DNA of 64,000 nucleotides from Riptortus pedestris (GCA_019009955.1 CM032232.1:51533501-51597500); one strand, 5' to 3'; counted from the first letter of the stretch, positions 26,960 to 41,800 are shown. Notes: generated from the sequence alone by a model not told the origin. Numbers and translations are program-made.

Positions 26960-28624
26960 AAGGCCTTTAGTAAAATAAAATAATGTTACATTTTTTGATT
27001 GTTACTATGTTTTACGTCCAAATGTTTAAATTATTGAGAATATATGGAATCTATATGCAAGATATATGTATCGAAATAGGTTTATACTTTCTATTGTAGA
27101 TGTAATATTAACAATGTGTTTAAGAGGAATGAATCAGTTTTTTTGATTAGGTAACTGTATCAATGCACTTTCTATTTCATTTTAACCCATTCACCTCATT
27201 TAAAAGTCTACTCTGTGTGGCAAAGGAGAAAATTCTGGGGAGGAACAAACACAACTGTCACGTGATTGACACTGAATGGGTTTATATACGTTTCTAGAAT
27301 GATTATAAGAAAAATAATTTTATTGGAAGAGTTATTCGTTCAGAGATAAGATCCTATCTATGAATCATACATTCCTTTTCTTTGTTATAATTTATAAAAT
27401 CTATTTCATTTTTCTTGTATATATATTGTACTTCATTAATTTGTCTGTGCCATGCTGGTTTTTACTGACCATCTTGTCTAAAAATGATTTAAGTGCCTTA
27501 AACATTTAATTTTTTTGTTTTGCATATTATCAGGTATGAAGTTATAACTATTTTTAAGTAATTACGGTGCTTTTTTAAATTCCCTTCTTAATAGCATCAT
27601 TCTTTCTAAAGATTTCTATTCCTATTACACTATAAAAGTTTCTATTTTGCTAGTGATTGTGGAATGTATTTTAATATTCATAAACAATTTGAATTGTATG
27701 TGATAGAGGTCATCGTATTTATTGATGAAAGAAATTTCGTATTTTTGCTCATTGTAATAAAAACTGAAAAGCTAGGAATTTATATTTTTGATAGTACAGA
27801 TTATTTTGTAAAAGTTTTTTTTATAATAAATTTTGAGTTTTGGAAATATGTTTGGTATTTTATTTCAATGTTATTTTAGCAGTTACTGATTTTTCATTCA
27901 TTCCATGTTCATATTTTGTTGATATTATTTAAGTATTAAAAAAGTCATGAAAGACTATAATTCTTTCTATTTTTTTTATATATAATTTGTCTACTTTTAA
28001 GAATTTTTGTGTGATATTTTGTTCATAGTTAGTCATAAATTATTCTTTAAGTTAAAATCCTACTGAAGTAGCATGTTTATAAGCATGAATATGTCAGCCT
28101 GCTAATTATAAGGTCTCATAGCTCCTTTGGAACCATACTGGAGTTATAGGGTTTTATAATTAGGTTGACAATATATTTAGTAGTAGTGTTGTATATATTT
28201 TAAACATGTGACATGAATATGTATAAAATTTATTATAAAAGTGAACCTATTTTCACTATAATTTACCCCATGTTGCTCATTACTTTGTTTTAATTATCCA
28301 TTTTTTAACTTATTTTTATTTAGTAAATCCAGTGTTAATAATTAATTCAGAGAGGATTTGTATGATCTGATCGATTTTAAAACCCTGAATGTTCATTAAA
28401 AGAATCTAAATTGTTAACCATATTTATTCTGTATTTTTCTCCAGATATTTGTTTAACTTTTCTTTGGCACATACATTTTTCAAAATAAAAACTACTTAAT
28501 ATAATTTGTTCTTATTTATGCTGTTCCTACCATTATCCAAGAAATTGTGAGTTTTGGAAATTCCTTTCTTAGTAATAGATGTATTGTGTCCAATTTCTAT
28601 TTCATTTTTGCCTAATATTGGTAT

Positions 28625-28695
<71 letters not shown>

Positions 28696-29895
28696 TTATT
28701 TCATCTATCAACTAAATGAAAAAATATAGGCCTATTCTCAAAGAAGGTGCGAATTGGAACATGGACAAAAAATTGGAATTAGTCTGAATATTTATTCACT
28801 TCCATTATATAGTTACATTTTTCTAACTTCATTTCTATGCTTTCCGTCATGTTTAATTATGAACATTTTTCCTCAACATTATTATGTTTCCGCATTACTA
28901 CTCGTAATATTTTCCAATATTATAATTTTTTAGTTGAGTGGCAAGGCAAATTCACTAATCTCAGCACGTCAGGTCGTTCCTAAAAGATTGTTAATTAATT
29001 CTGCAGAAACAAGAGTTTATAAATCTCATAACTATAAATAATATACAACATTTTCTGTTTGGTTTTAGGAATAGGTTTGGAATAAACTTTAAATCTCATG
29101 GTGGGAGAGAAATTGACAGCTATTGTCTAGTCTATAGCCAGTGACCAGCTAGACGGGGGAAGCATTTCCTCACATTTTTGTATCTTATTTCCTTGGCAAA
29201 TCCATCCTTAGCAATAATGATTAAAATAAAAAGACCAAATGGTATATGGAAAAGATCAAATATGAAAGAATCTATTCTTGGCTAAGAGCCAGGTAAACTA
29301 TTGGTCATCAAGTACCTAAGAGGGATACTTATTATAGACAGCAATAGAATTGAAGTAGTTATAAAGGCCAAAATGTTTGTAGGGGCCAGATGCTTCTGAG
29401 TCCTGCAAAAAGCTCTAGCTAGAAGCTAAAAAGTCTCTCCTGGAAGCCAAAATTGCAAGTATAAAAAATGGTCATTAGACTAATTTTATGTTTGGTAGTG
29501 AAACATGGAGACACAAGAAAAATCGGAGGGGTCTGGACAATAAGAGGTATCATCATAGCTTGTACTGAAATTTTAATATGATGCAGAGGTTTAGGTCTTA
29601 CAATGGGTGAGTAGTATGTGTCATGTGTACTCTGGAACAAATCCCTAGTACTCCAGAATGCAAAAGTTTATTCTTGGCAAAGGATTTCTTTAGTAATAGC
29701 ATTGATAATGAAATTTATATGGTGTACATTAATTCTAGGAGGCTAGTTAGGAAACAGTAAATTGATGTAGAATTAATTGAAATTATGTAAAAATTGATTT
29801 TATAAAGACATATTGCCTTTATTTTATTAAATTATATTCCACAACATTCGGCTTTTCCCACAGGCGTTTTGCTAGACTGTATCACAGTAGCAAAT
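26960..29895. other. AT-rich intergenic stretch, no gene seen
   Basis: No exon with coding composition is visible on either strand. It contains a (TA)n block at 28629-28690. A frame at 29419-29640 (minus) has no splice context or domain. Confidence 0.4.
28629..28690. repeat. (TA)n microsatellite
   Basis: About 62 bp of pure TA in intergenic DNA. Confidence 0.95.
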
Positions 29896-31983
29896 CTATT
29901 GAAATATTTTATTATCATAACTAAATTTTGAATTTAAATCATTCTGAATTTTGTTTAATTCTTCCAATATAGTCTCATATTCGTCTGCAGGGTTTTGAGA
30001 TTTTTGTAAAATTTTCTCCAACTGATGTTTTGTTGTTTGCCTTTCTACTCGATGTTTCTCCATTTTTCTTGAACTTACCACCAGTTCAGAAATATCAATT
30101 AATATTTGGGGACTGTAAAGTGAGGATGCTTCCAATAATGATACAGCCACTTCATCTGAAATATAAATATAACATTAGAGGCAATACAAATCGAGAATCA
30201 TACACAGAACCCCGTGATTTTAATTTTTGTTTTCACTATTTATTTTTCAAAATTAATATGGAATTTATTTAATTTAAGAAAAAAATATGTTTAAATTTAA
30301 AGAACTGCCTTCTAATGCATTTTTGTCATCGATTTGTTGTTCCTTTGTCATCTTTGGATGAGTTTTGTATCATTCTTTAATTAATTTTAATAAGATTCCA
30401 GCCAAGATGAAATCATAATATTACAATAAATAAATTGAAATAATTTCTTAGTTGTAGTATACTGATTCTTAGAACTCTCATCAGTGAATAGGAACCCTTT
30501 CAGTATATAATTAATAATTTTTAATTTAACGCAATTTTTCGAACCTGGCTTCAAAAGAAATGTATGAGCCGCTAGTTATGCCTGTAGCTCAAAAGTAGAG
30601 AACTGGACTAGATGTATGGGATATCTGGCTTCGATCCAGTAGGTGCGAAGCATTTTTCTGTTATTGTTTCTTTAATTAAGTTGACACATTTTTGAATAGT
30701 TTTAAGTAAATAGCAGAAGAGGTTTGACTAGTATTTGAACCTGAATTTTCTCACAAAGCCTACTCAAATCCAGAACCATTAGAAGCAGAGATGTCTCACT
30801 TCAATATGCCTTAGAGTAGGTTACTCCTACCCTACTATTAGTAATTACTGGGTGATTCTAAAATCCACTCTTTCATCACTAATTGTTAAAAAAAGGTTTG
30901 CAACCAAAGAATTGTAGTATTAACACTTTTCATATTATTTCATAAAGATTAAAAACACTCTTAGTAAAATAAGTTTTGAGGAGACAATGTTCAGAAATCC
31001 TCCTTTTAAAAATATGTAGGCACTAAATGAAGTATTGTTTGTCTAATATTGTCTGGCTTTTTTTCATAAGAACTAATAAAAGTGTGTTTAAATAATTCAC
31101 ACAAATAAAGCCTTTAATAATCAATAAATGAAACTTTTCTCTCATATCCTAACAAATGTCAAAGGCCATGGTCTATTGAACAGTGGCAGTGCTGAATTCT
31201 TAATTGATCAGCCTGGATTTAACAGCCAACTGTGCCCTTCTTATTCTTATGTTTCTGGTTTTAGCTGTAGTCCCCAAAGAATTAGGACCTCTAATGCCCC
31301 ATTTCTTAAATTTTAATTGTTTTAAAGAAGTATCATCCACTAAAAAAAAAATCTTTAAATTAAAAAAAGCTATATAAAAAGAGAAGATAGAACTAATGCA
31401 ATGGGAGATTTAATTATTTGTTGAGATTAAAGAAACCCTTTCTTTTGAATGAAAAAAAAAGACTTAAGAATAATATAAAAGAATAGAAGAAAGGCAAGCT
31501 GTTTTTTATTCCAAACAGAATTAAAGGGTGCTACATTATCGGAAAGTAAATAAAAATGACTGGTTTATGATTTCCAAAAACTAATTTTATAGTCTCATTT
31601 CCTAAACAACTCCAGTAATCTCTACCTTCCATTATGTATGTGGGTCATAATTAAGGCTGTTTAAATAAATAGAAATTTATAAACTAACAACGTAAAAGTG
31701 CTTAGCAATGAGTTTTTGAAGTTGACAAATGACTGCTGCTTATTAGCTTAAAGAAATCCAAAAAATTTACAGTTGACATTGCTTAGAAATTTAAGTAAAA
31801 ATAATTACTGTGTAAAATTGTGACTTTTTCAAGTAGTTCTTTTAATTTGTCCATATTATTATTCAAGTAAGTACAAAAACCTGCATAATCCTCCATTTTT
31901 TTTTGAGAACGAAGTTCTCGAATTTCAAGATATAAACGGCACAAACATTTGAATAATTCGTTTTGCCTCTTCTGTTTCATCAT
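29896..31983 (-). CDS. Small coiled-coil protein, two exons, 144 aa
   Basis: Exon 1 is 31983-31809 and exon 2 is 30155-29896 (minus). The donor is GTAATT after phase 1; the acceptor TTATATTTCAG supplies the other two bases of an Asn codon; the joined frame is 435 nt including the TAG stop. The start ATG at 31983 follows an in-frame TAA 18 nt upstream; the ATG next to it is also possible. The protein is almost entirely charged and helical: KRQNELFKCLCRLYLEIREL, a segment LKELLEKVTILH, then EVAVSLLEASSLYSPQ and a final heptad-like part with EKHRVERQTTKHQLEKIL. I see no catalytic motif, signal or membrane segment. Size and composition would suit a structural or complex subunit, but I do not recognise the family. 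It is divergent from the BTB gene. Confidence 0.72.
30583..30655 (+). repeat. tRNA-like sequence (SINE head or tRNA pseudogene)
   Basis: TGTAGCTCAAAAGTAGAGAA fits an A box with a D-arm-like shape, and CTGGCTTCGATCCAG forms a 4-bp T arm around a seven-base TTCGAT loop with a good B box. The anticodon stem is weak and the acceptor ends do not pair well, so I do not call a functional tRNA. It lies in the intron of the coiled-coil gene. Confidence 0.5.
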
Positions 31984-32599
31984 GCAGGTTAGCCATTAGT
32001 GAATATTTTATTTTTGGAAATATTTAATTTAATATTCCGTTTTACAAATGTTACTTTTTTAATGTAACCAATCTAAGTGAGTTTTGAAAAATTTATTTTT
32101 TTCTTTTTATTAATAAAATAATAAAAAAATAATAATAAAAAGAAAACCTTGATATTCAGTAGTAACTTTGACAACAGCTGATACGAGTCCTGATAACCTT
32201 AGATTTTATATGTAACTGGTGTCTTGTTGTGGAGTTGTATTCGGGTAATTAATCATATTATATTATTAATCATCATCAGTTCCCTATATTTTATGAAAAC
32301 GATTTTTTTGAAGGTTGTACCAATTTAGTTTTTATCCTAAGACCAAATTTAAAATTTTGCTGGCCCATGACCAATCCCCTCTTTTCCAGTTGGTCCAGAG
32401 CCTGATAATAATAGACATTCTGGATGAAAATCAAAACTTTTTTTGGATATATTTTATGGCTAATTATGAACATAATAAAATTCTATATTTATAGACACTC
32501 CTTATTTTCAATGCAAAGTTTGGGATTGTGGCTTCTGGAATAATTTCTGTTATCACTTGTTATCAAACTTGCACTTCTTTTTATATTTTAATATTCCAG
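31984..32599. promoter_or_regulatory. Spacer between divergent coiled-coil and BTB genes
   Basis: The minus-strand start at 31983 and the BTB acceptor at 32599 point away from each other, so regulatory DNA for one or both may lie here. The BTB coding exon starts at a splice acceptor (ATATTCCAG), so its promoter and leader exon are upstream and not located. No core promoter motif is clear. Confidence 0.3.
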
Positions 32600-32800
32600 G
32601 GCCTAGTCATGAGTTGTGACATACAACAACAGTTCTGCTTGCGCTGGAATAACTATCAAAATAGTCTTCTGTCAAGTTTACCACAACTGCTTGACGGAGA
32701 TGACCTCACGGATGTTACCTTGTATGCTGGTGGAAGGAGCATTAAAGCACACAGGATCGTACTTTCAGCTTGTAGTCAGTACTTCAAAACTATTTTCAAA
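32600..32800 (+). CDS. BTB gene exon with start codon, first half of BTB domain
   Basis: The acceptor ends at 32599; nine leader bases precede the ATG at 32609. A frame that opens further upstream (from 32528) crosses this acceptor and is intronic. The donor is GTAAGT at 32801. Confidence 0.9.
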
Positions 32801-35800
32801 GTAAGTAGCAAGTCATTAATTTTTGGTTTCATTATTGTACTTTTCTTTCATCTTTATCTATATTGTAATGCACCAGTGTTTATACCATTATCATGTTGAT
32901 TTCATGCTTGTTACTCGACCATTTAAAATGTGGTTTATCAGGGCTGTTTTTTTAATATTTTATTATTTTTTTGGGCGTGGAGGGCTGAGGACCAGATATT
33001 AATTTTTGTGAAATATTATGAATTTATTATTTTATAGTGTTTGTTTTTTAATCTTGTACTTCTATAATCCAATGGTCCTATGTATTATACACAACAAATA
33101 TTTTTTTCTATAAATTTAAATGGAAGGAATTGTTCATTTTGTTATCTTGTTTAATAGATTTCTGAATTTTTAAAAATTTAATTTTATGGTAATCAGCTTT
33201 TTGGCTTATGGAATAATTTATTTTTAAAAAAGACCCATTGTAATATTTTTTAAACAGTGAAATAAAATTATTTAGTTTGTGAATTGGTTTTCAATATGTT
33301 TTTGATATTTCTTTACATAACCTAGGATAAAACATTAACTCTTAGTGAATTTAATTTAATTTTTTATTACTTATTTGTTTATGTTGGTGTCTAATGGTCT
33401 TAATTAATGAACTACAACTATGATTTTTTCTATTTATCCTTAAAAATTATTCTCAGCATTGTGAGAGAAAATTGTATTGTTCTTATTGGCCAAGGTAGGC
33501 TGAATTAAATACAGTATCACAGCTTTGTATCCAAAGTACAGGGATGCATGTTAAATGTTTTGCCGGAGTGTGATAGTATGTTTTTGTCATAAGACCTTTA
33601 CCTCAATAGAACTAAACCTGATGGGTACCAAAGGGCTAGTGAGATGGCTGGAGCCTGAGTTGGCACTTTATGTGTAAAATTAATTTTATTCTTCATTTAG
33701 AAATTATACATAGAATACATAAACTGAATAAAAATGCACAAATTTATTCTAGTTTGAATGGCCTTTGTGATTATTATTATTTGGAAACTTTCAACTGTTG
33801 AAACTAATATATCATTTAATTTTTATAATTAACATACAATTTTACAATTACAATTTTTTTTTTCCATGAATAATAAGGTGCTGGAATCAAAGATAACCTG
33901 CCCAATTGTTGACCCACACTCTCAATTTACACTGTTTTTAGCAGATTTCCTTTGAGGAAAATCAGTTATTGAGGTCACATGATTTTTGAAATGTTTCTTC
34001 AGATCTCAGTAATCTATCTACGAGATCACAAAAATGTTATCCATTCAAATATACACATTCATATATATATATTTACTCACACAAACTTGTACTGTCAGCA
34101 TTTGAAGAATCATGTAATGAAATAGCCCAAAAATCATGTTACTAGTTGTATTCTGACTAGTAGTAGGGATTTAAAGAAGGAGGTAACTGTAGAATCACAC
34201 TTATCTCTGTTATAATGAGTCAGTTCGAATATACTATGAAATCAGTCTTGTTGGTAAAGTAATGAACTACAATTGTTATTCCAAAAATATTTATCGAACT
34301 CTAGTATTGACAGAAATACTTGTGTGCACACGCATGTGTGTGCACTGCGCTTATGCATAAGTATTTGTTTTTAAACTTAAGTAAACTCCCGCTCCAACTG
34401 ATACACTTTCATGTTAAGCTATTTTGTCATTAAACATTTCATGTTCAGCTCAAATTCATTTTTGTTGCTTTTTATTGAAAAAAGGCTTTTAGAGAGTAGT
34501 TTTTATTGAAAGAATTTCAGTATCTTAATACCCAGGTAATCTCAGTTATTATTTGATCACTAGCTTTCTCAGGTATTAAGGAGCGGAGGCTTAAATGGGG
34601 GGGGGTGGCTAATATATACATTAACAAATACCTCTGTTATTATGAGCCTGATAGAAAAATATTATATAACCAATCTTGTCGATTTTTTTTTCTGAAATGT
34701 ATGTTTATGTTCTATACATCTGGTTGAGGGTGGCGATGGAGTTAAGGCAGGTAGATCTACCACTGCCCTCAGCAAGCTGAAGATAAACGATGTATGTTTG
34801 ATCCTAGCCAAGAGAGATTTTTTAGTTCAATGGGCTGCAACAGAGTGTGTTAGTGTCATGGCATTTCTGGACTAACAGGAGTCTTAATGAATATGTCAGA
34901 CATCCCTTGGAATGATGAATGACTTTGACTCTCTGAGATCCCATTCACAGGCAACCTGATTACTGGTGAATTAATCACTACCCTCTCCGGGAATATTGAG
35001 GGCCATCAGTCTAATGGTGACAACTCATTCCAGCTCCTTCTAGGTTAACAGGTGCTGAACGTTCAGTTGAACATTACAATGAAAAACACTAAGCAGTAAT
35101 ATTTTGTGAGCACATGTCCATGGGGGGGGGGGTTGTAACTTGAATTTTAAAAAAAATTATTTTTTACTTTACATCCTTTAGTAAACACCAATCTTGCTGG
35201 TGTGATTTTCATACTATGCTACTGTATCATTTCATATCATTCAGTCGTATGTTTTATGTAGGGGTTTTAATAAGAGATAAATGGCGAATATAATAAAATG
35301 ATATCAACACATCAGCAAACATTCAATTATTATGTTATTTCAGTAAGTGGAATATATCCTTAGTATATGCAGCCCTTGAATGATTAACTTTTAATTATTC
35401 CTAAAGACACTGTTTAAACATACCAGTCACTAACATAAGAGTTGATGTCCCTTTTTGGTGATGAAACTTTTAACAAAATTTATCTTACAGCATTGTTTCA
35501 TTCATTACTCCAGATGAGTCAAAAAGACCTGCCAGTGTGAATAGTAGTAAGTCTTTTTTATAATAGCATTTCTTTGTTGAAATGGCAAATTTTATACACA
35601 CACATATACATAAAAATATGAATAAAGGAAAATATAAGTTGGCCAAGTATTAGTCAAATTATTGTACCATTTTGTTTTGCATCAGCTATTTATTTCAACG
35701 CTCATTCCAACACAAGGAATACATGTATTCCCCATCAGGTTTAGTTTCTTGTATCTAAGTGGTGTTTGACCATGGAACATATAGGGCATTTTTATGAATA

Positions 35801-38800
35801 AACATATGTGCAAATTAGAATATTTTATTAAATTTACCTAATGAAGGCTAGAGTTAACGGGACCAGAAGACTAGATTTTTTTTTGTGTTTAGTTGTAATT
35901 AGAAATTTGAGAATCCAAATCATTCTTAATATTTAAATTATATTAAATATTTCATGAAGTCAAGGTGCTGACGAAAGTTGATCGACACCGGGAAAGAACC
36001 ATACTAGAAGCAATAGATATAGTAAAATGCCTTAATAACATCAGCAGAGAAGGTGTCTAAGGAAACTTTGTAAGCACATCATTCCATCTAAGCAGAAGAC
36101 TGCAAACAAAGAATACAAAATGTCTAAGGAAGAAATGCTCGGAAAAGTATTGATGCGAAAAGTGAAGATGCCTGGAAAACAAGACTGTTGAAGACAGGTA
36201 CATATATCTGAATAAGAACAGAATTCTTCAGTCTCAGAGACAACCCTTAGGAAGCTAGAAGCATGTCTAGCTAAAAGTCGACAAACAATTTCTAGTATAT
36301 TGGGGCTATAAAATAAAGTTTATATAATAGTCAATCAATTTTAATGTACTATATTTCACTCAGTCCTTGACTGATTTTCTGTTAGTCTTGTTTCTACAAT
36401 TGCATCTTGTATTACTACAAAATTACTGATGACATTCACTATTCTTAGGAACTTGCTCCGCTCCAGCACCCTGTTATAGTAGTTCCTGGAACAGACTTCA
36501 CAGAACTGTGTGCGCTTGTCACATTCATGTACTCAGGGGAAGTGAACATCTACCAGCACCAACTCCCCGGCCTCATAGCCCTAGCTGATACACTCCACAT
36601 CCGAGGACTGGCCCAGTTTTCAACCGTAAGTCAGTTATAGTTTATATATTTAACTGTTTGGGTAATATGATGTATGCCAGAGTTTTTAATGATACATCAA
36701 TGACCCCAACAGCACAATGGAAAATCACTTGCAGGCAATGGTTCAGAATTTTAGTAAAAAAAAAAAAAAATAACACTTCTTTTCCATTCATTTTATTAGC
36801 AGAATCTAAATATAATGTATACCATGTTAAATGTATATATTGGGACAAAGTTTACTTAGGGAGTTGGCACTTTTAAATAAGAGCCTGAAGCAACACCCTA
36901 AACATATTGACAAAATGTAAGATAGAAAATCTCTTACTGACACTCTTGAACTCAATCATTCTTTTGATTTTGACAATGTAAAAATCTAGGAAATACAAAA
37001 GAATTCAACTAAATTAAAAATAAAAGGAAACATACATATGTATAAAAATAGAAAAGACTGTCTGTTATACACTTAAACAGTACTTTTTCCAATCTCCTAG
37101 TCATGTAACAATTTTTTTTTAAATTTCTATAATTTTAGTAAATTATGTAAACTAGTTTTAAACATTGATGCTACTTCATCACAGAATTTTCTTATAATAC
37201 TAAAATTTATTGTAATAGTTTCTTTTAGCTATACTTATTTTAAGCATCTATCGATGTGTGGTACCTCAGTACAAACTCTCTCAGTATAGATGAAGTTGAT
37301 GTAGAGAAAGGATATTTCTCTAGGCCATGGGCCGACTAAGTGTTTAGAATTAAGATTCGTGTACTCCCAAAGAGGCATTAAATTAAAAATATGAAACATT
37401 TAATGTTTTAATAAAGTAGATGGAAGAAAAGTAGGGTTTTAGTTAATTCTGATCCTGATTGCCTACAAGTTGTATCAAGTTAAGAGTTGTTAATGTTATA
37501 ATCATAAAGTCTTATTTTCCTCCAAATTTTAGAAGTTAAACTACAATTATTTTTTTTAAAAAAGGAGAAAGTTTAAATTAGTCATTACATATTTGATATA
37601 TTAAAACAACTTTTTAAGACTTTAAAACAATTTATTCTTTACTTTTTTTTTATTAAACCATTATTAATGTAGTTAGTTACTGCAGAATATTTGTTTTGAG
37701 TTTGAAGTAAATCCACACATCTAGTTAGAAAATCTAATTTCAATGTTATAACCTTGGATAGTTGACTCAAATATGAAAATCATTAGAGTCATTTTTAAGT
37801 ATTTGATTAACCCATTGACTGCTAGGTAGGAGGGCGTGAATTAGGGCCGGCCAAAGTGATGGGAAAAGGGCGAGACCCTCTTATCTGTTACAAGAGTCTC
37901 AACCCACAGAGCCCTTGCGCTCCTCCACAGGGAAGGGGAAATATTGATACTTGAGAGGTTCTCAGTAAACCCCCCTAAAGAGTGTAGCTAGTGTCTCCTT
38001 GACAAAAATAGCCCGTTTCCACTCAGCTAGAGCAGTTGGTGCGGGCGCAAGTTTAGAATTTAAATTTCGATGAAATTAGTTTTAGGGTTATATAAATGCG
38101 AAAAATATTTCTTGTCCAAAAATAAGAAATTAAAAGATGTGTTTATAGGTCAGCAGTAGCTTCAATGAATGCTCTCTACTTAATTTACTTTATCCAAGTG
38201 ATTTAATGGGTGATTTAATTGCTGCATTGCCTACTCAGATGGAGGAGTTACTTTAATAAAGGAGTATCTTATTTTGAGAATCCCATAAACCCAACAGGGA
38301 TAATGATATGACCAAATGTACACCTACCAAAAGTTCTTAATCTACATTTAAAAAGTTTCCTGGCTCTCAATAAGCTGCTAAGCCAAATTTCATATTTTAG
38401 CAGTTCAAAAATATATAGAATAAAGATTGCAATTGGATCTACAAAAATTATATTTATAAGAAATGTAAAAATAGTATCATTTTTAGAATAAATACTGAAA
38501 ATTCATGTCAAGCTGGTGAGGTGGTGTAACTAATTTTCAAGCTCCCAATATGACAGTATTCCTAGATCTATTAAAACATTTTTGGTTTTCTCATGCTCAA
38601 CAATTGTCTACCTTGAAAGCTCAACTACCCCAGCCTATTTGCCCTCCATGATATCTGTTGCTATCATTATGGTACCATCTTAGCTCTTGTTTCTAAACTC
38701 CTTCCTTAAAGAGCTTGCATGGTACTAGAGCAATGGGTCTCCCTCTTTTAAGCCACTGGCAGGAGTGGCCAAAAGGAAAGGTTTTACCTCCCCCCCTCCC

Positions 38801-41800
38801 CTAAAAAAAACTTAAGTTGCTAAATACTTGATTAAAAAATCATTTTAGCAGATTTCCCACATGGGAAATCTGCTATTGAGGTCGTACTCATTCGATTTTC
38901 GAAAATTTCTTCAAATGTCCATCGATCCTACCCAGGAGATGACGAAAATGAGGTCCGTTCAAAATTTTATATATATATATATATTTGTCTGTTAACGCTC
39001 TAGCGGTCGCAATTTTTGTTTGATCGTTACCAAACTCGGAATTTGATCGTTTTATGTAAAAAGAAAGATGAAGTTCGTTAATGGCTGAAATCGGACCAGT
39101 GGGATGGGTGGTTTAGAGGGGGATTTTCGGAAAATTTAAAATATCTCCGTTATTATGCGTCGATCGAAAAATTGTATAGAATCAATCTTATTGCAAATTA
39201 AATTTACTATAAATGTTGTTCTATACATTTATTCTGTATCTTGAATATTAACCGAGATATTTGCATTTGTATTCTGCATTGGTCGGCAGGAGTGAGCTGT
39301 TTGGTACTTTCCGAAGAGAGCTCTGGCGGCCGTTTTCATAACTATTCGTCCCTCGTGTATAAGTTTAGTGATCCCTTACTACTTACTACACTTGTTATTG
39401 GGCAGATTTCTCTATTGTAAAACTTCACGTGGGAAATCTGCTTAGTTTACGCAGCCCCTGCGTGACGGACTTTTATTTACTATAAAACAATAGCATCAGG
39501 GAGATCAAGTGGACCACATGTCTTTTCCCCTTTAATGGGCTTTTGAGCCAAAGATTTTCAAGATGTTCACTGGTTACAATAACGTGTTTTCACTTGAGTA
39601 CATCTATTATTAAATTTCTACAAGTCTGCAACAAATAGAATTTAGCTAGATTTGGGCTTTAAATAATTTTGGATTTAGGTAGGATAACTTGACACAAATC
39701 AGAATCCGAATTTGTCTAAGGATTCCTTTTACTCTGGGATATCACACTACTATTTTTTCTCCTGAAACCACTAAAAATTATGGTCGAAATTAAATTTAAA
39801 ATCTTTACTATTGGTATTCATCAAAATCTTCTTAAAATTAGTTAATAAAAAATAACTAAAAATACCCTTACATTCTAAATTAATTTATGTATGTTTACTC
39901 TTATTTGATTTGAATCACTTGACAATATTTTCTAGGGATCTTATGAGGAAGAACCATTCACGCCTCAAAGCCCACCGAGCACACCCCAAACACCTGAAGA
40001 AAAAATGCCTCCTTTAGGTGTTAAAAGACCTAAACTAAATGAAAGCAACAATAACAACAACACTACTAGCAACAACAACAATAACAACAACAACAATAAT
40101 AGCCCTCCTATTACTAACAACAACAACACTGTTGCTCCGAGCCCTGTAAAAAGCATGTACGTAAGAAAACCAAAGCAAAGAGGGTCACGTAACAGCCCAG
40201 GAAGGTCGCAAGGAGAGGCAGAGGATCTCAGCAGAAAGGACACGCCCACGGATCTAACACAAGGTAAGCAAGTTCAGAATTCTTAACAGTTTGAATAAAC
40301 ACAACTTCTACCAAAAGTAAATCCGGATGAACATTATCTCTAGTGAGTACTCCACCCACTGCCATATATTGTTATGTAATTTGTATGAAGCATTCTTCAT
40401 GCAAGTCATTGGGATGTCTATAATCATTAAAAGAATATAACAAAAAACCAAACTTTTACGGTTTCCATAATTCATATGCAGTCTATATATGCTTATTTCT
40501 GTGAAAAGTATTTAAAAAAATATTGATAATATTATCAGTGTAATTGTAAAACATTTTGTCTGTAGGTAAATTACTATATTACAAAAGGAATGTATTGTTT
40601 TTCCCCTGCTACTTTCATACTTCAGTTAAGGTCGTTTTTCAAGAATTATTACGTTTAAATAACTTTCATGAGACATAGCAGACATTTTCATTAAAAAATT
40701 TTAACTATGTGATTGGTGGAGGGGGTGCAGTGGAAACTAAAAATAATAGTGACCTCAACACAACCTCAGAAAAATATGGATCACCTAAGAATGAATATGC
40801 TACAATGTACTGATCAAATAAATTTATTTGAGACATATAAGATTAAGAAAATTTTACAAAAGGTTTCATTTTTGGAAACTGAAGGGGATGAGACTGATAC
40901 ACAGATATCCTAAGGCATATTTTCAAATGAGACTTTCAGGTATCAAAGCAGGGAAGCTGATAAAGAGATCCAGCTTGGCAACATGGAGAATTCAACTTTA
41001 ATAGTACTGGGCTTAGAGAAATATCTGCTAATTATTAAGTTAAAAATTAAGTCAAAAAGATTATCTATAACACTCTTAATTCTTTTTACATGTAAGAAAC
41101 ATGATATGCTCTGCTATTAAAATTTTGTTACACTTCTGTTAATCAATGTTTAATCATATTTGTAAACAGGACAAGGAAGATTGACAACTTGTTTTTAATA
41201 TCTTAACTGGGTAGTATAAGAAAAAACCAACTTGGGGTGGAATTTGATGTTGACTTATTTACTAAATTATCCTGAGAAACAAAAAAGTGTTTGTGTCCAG
41301 CAATTTCAAGATAAGAGAGACAAGCCTTACTGAGAATACATTTTTGTAAGTGGCTAAGAATCGATAAAGTCGGTGTATATCTCATGCTGATGGGAAGCAC
41401 TAATTGAATAAATATTCATTTAATATTTTGGCGAGAGTATAAAAATAAATGAAAGAATAAAAGAAAAAATTGTTAAAGCTATAGATTGTCTGGAAATATA
41501 CATAAATTCTTCAAAAACTTCAATCTGTTTGAATTTAAAATGTCAAATCAATGTCTTACACCTTTTAGAGAGTATTTTCAGGGTTCTGGCATGAACTGCA
41601 GTCTTTTTGACATATCATTAATTTCAATAATTTCCATTCCTTACATTAAAAACACATTTCCATAAAAATGATGCTTTATTTGAAGCACCTTCCAGACTGT
41701 TCATGCGGGAACCAGAAACGGCTAGTCACATTGTCTCAGACTGTTCCACATATGGAGTGGTCAGAATGACATATTTTATGAACGTATCATAGCTCTACAT

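Noticed and set aside
30583..30655. Functional tRNA gene
   Set aside because: A and B boxes and a T arm are present, but the acceptor and anticodon stems do not pair well enough.
32291..32473. 60-codon minus-strand frame between two genes
   Set aside because: Part of it (ALDQLEKRG) looks mildly coding, but there is no good donor and it cannot be joined in frame to the coiled-coil gene.
32528..32608. In-frame N-terminal extension of the BTB protein
   Set aside because: It crosses an acceptor at 32599 and reads as hydrophobic AT-rich DNA; BTB proteins of this class start just before QQFCLRWNN.
39965..40249. Leu-rich minus-strand frame of 94 codons
   Set aside because: It is the reverse strand of the Asn codon run in BTB exon 3.
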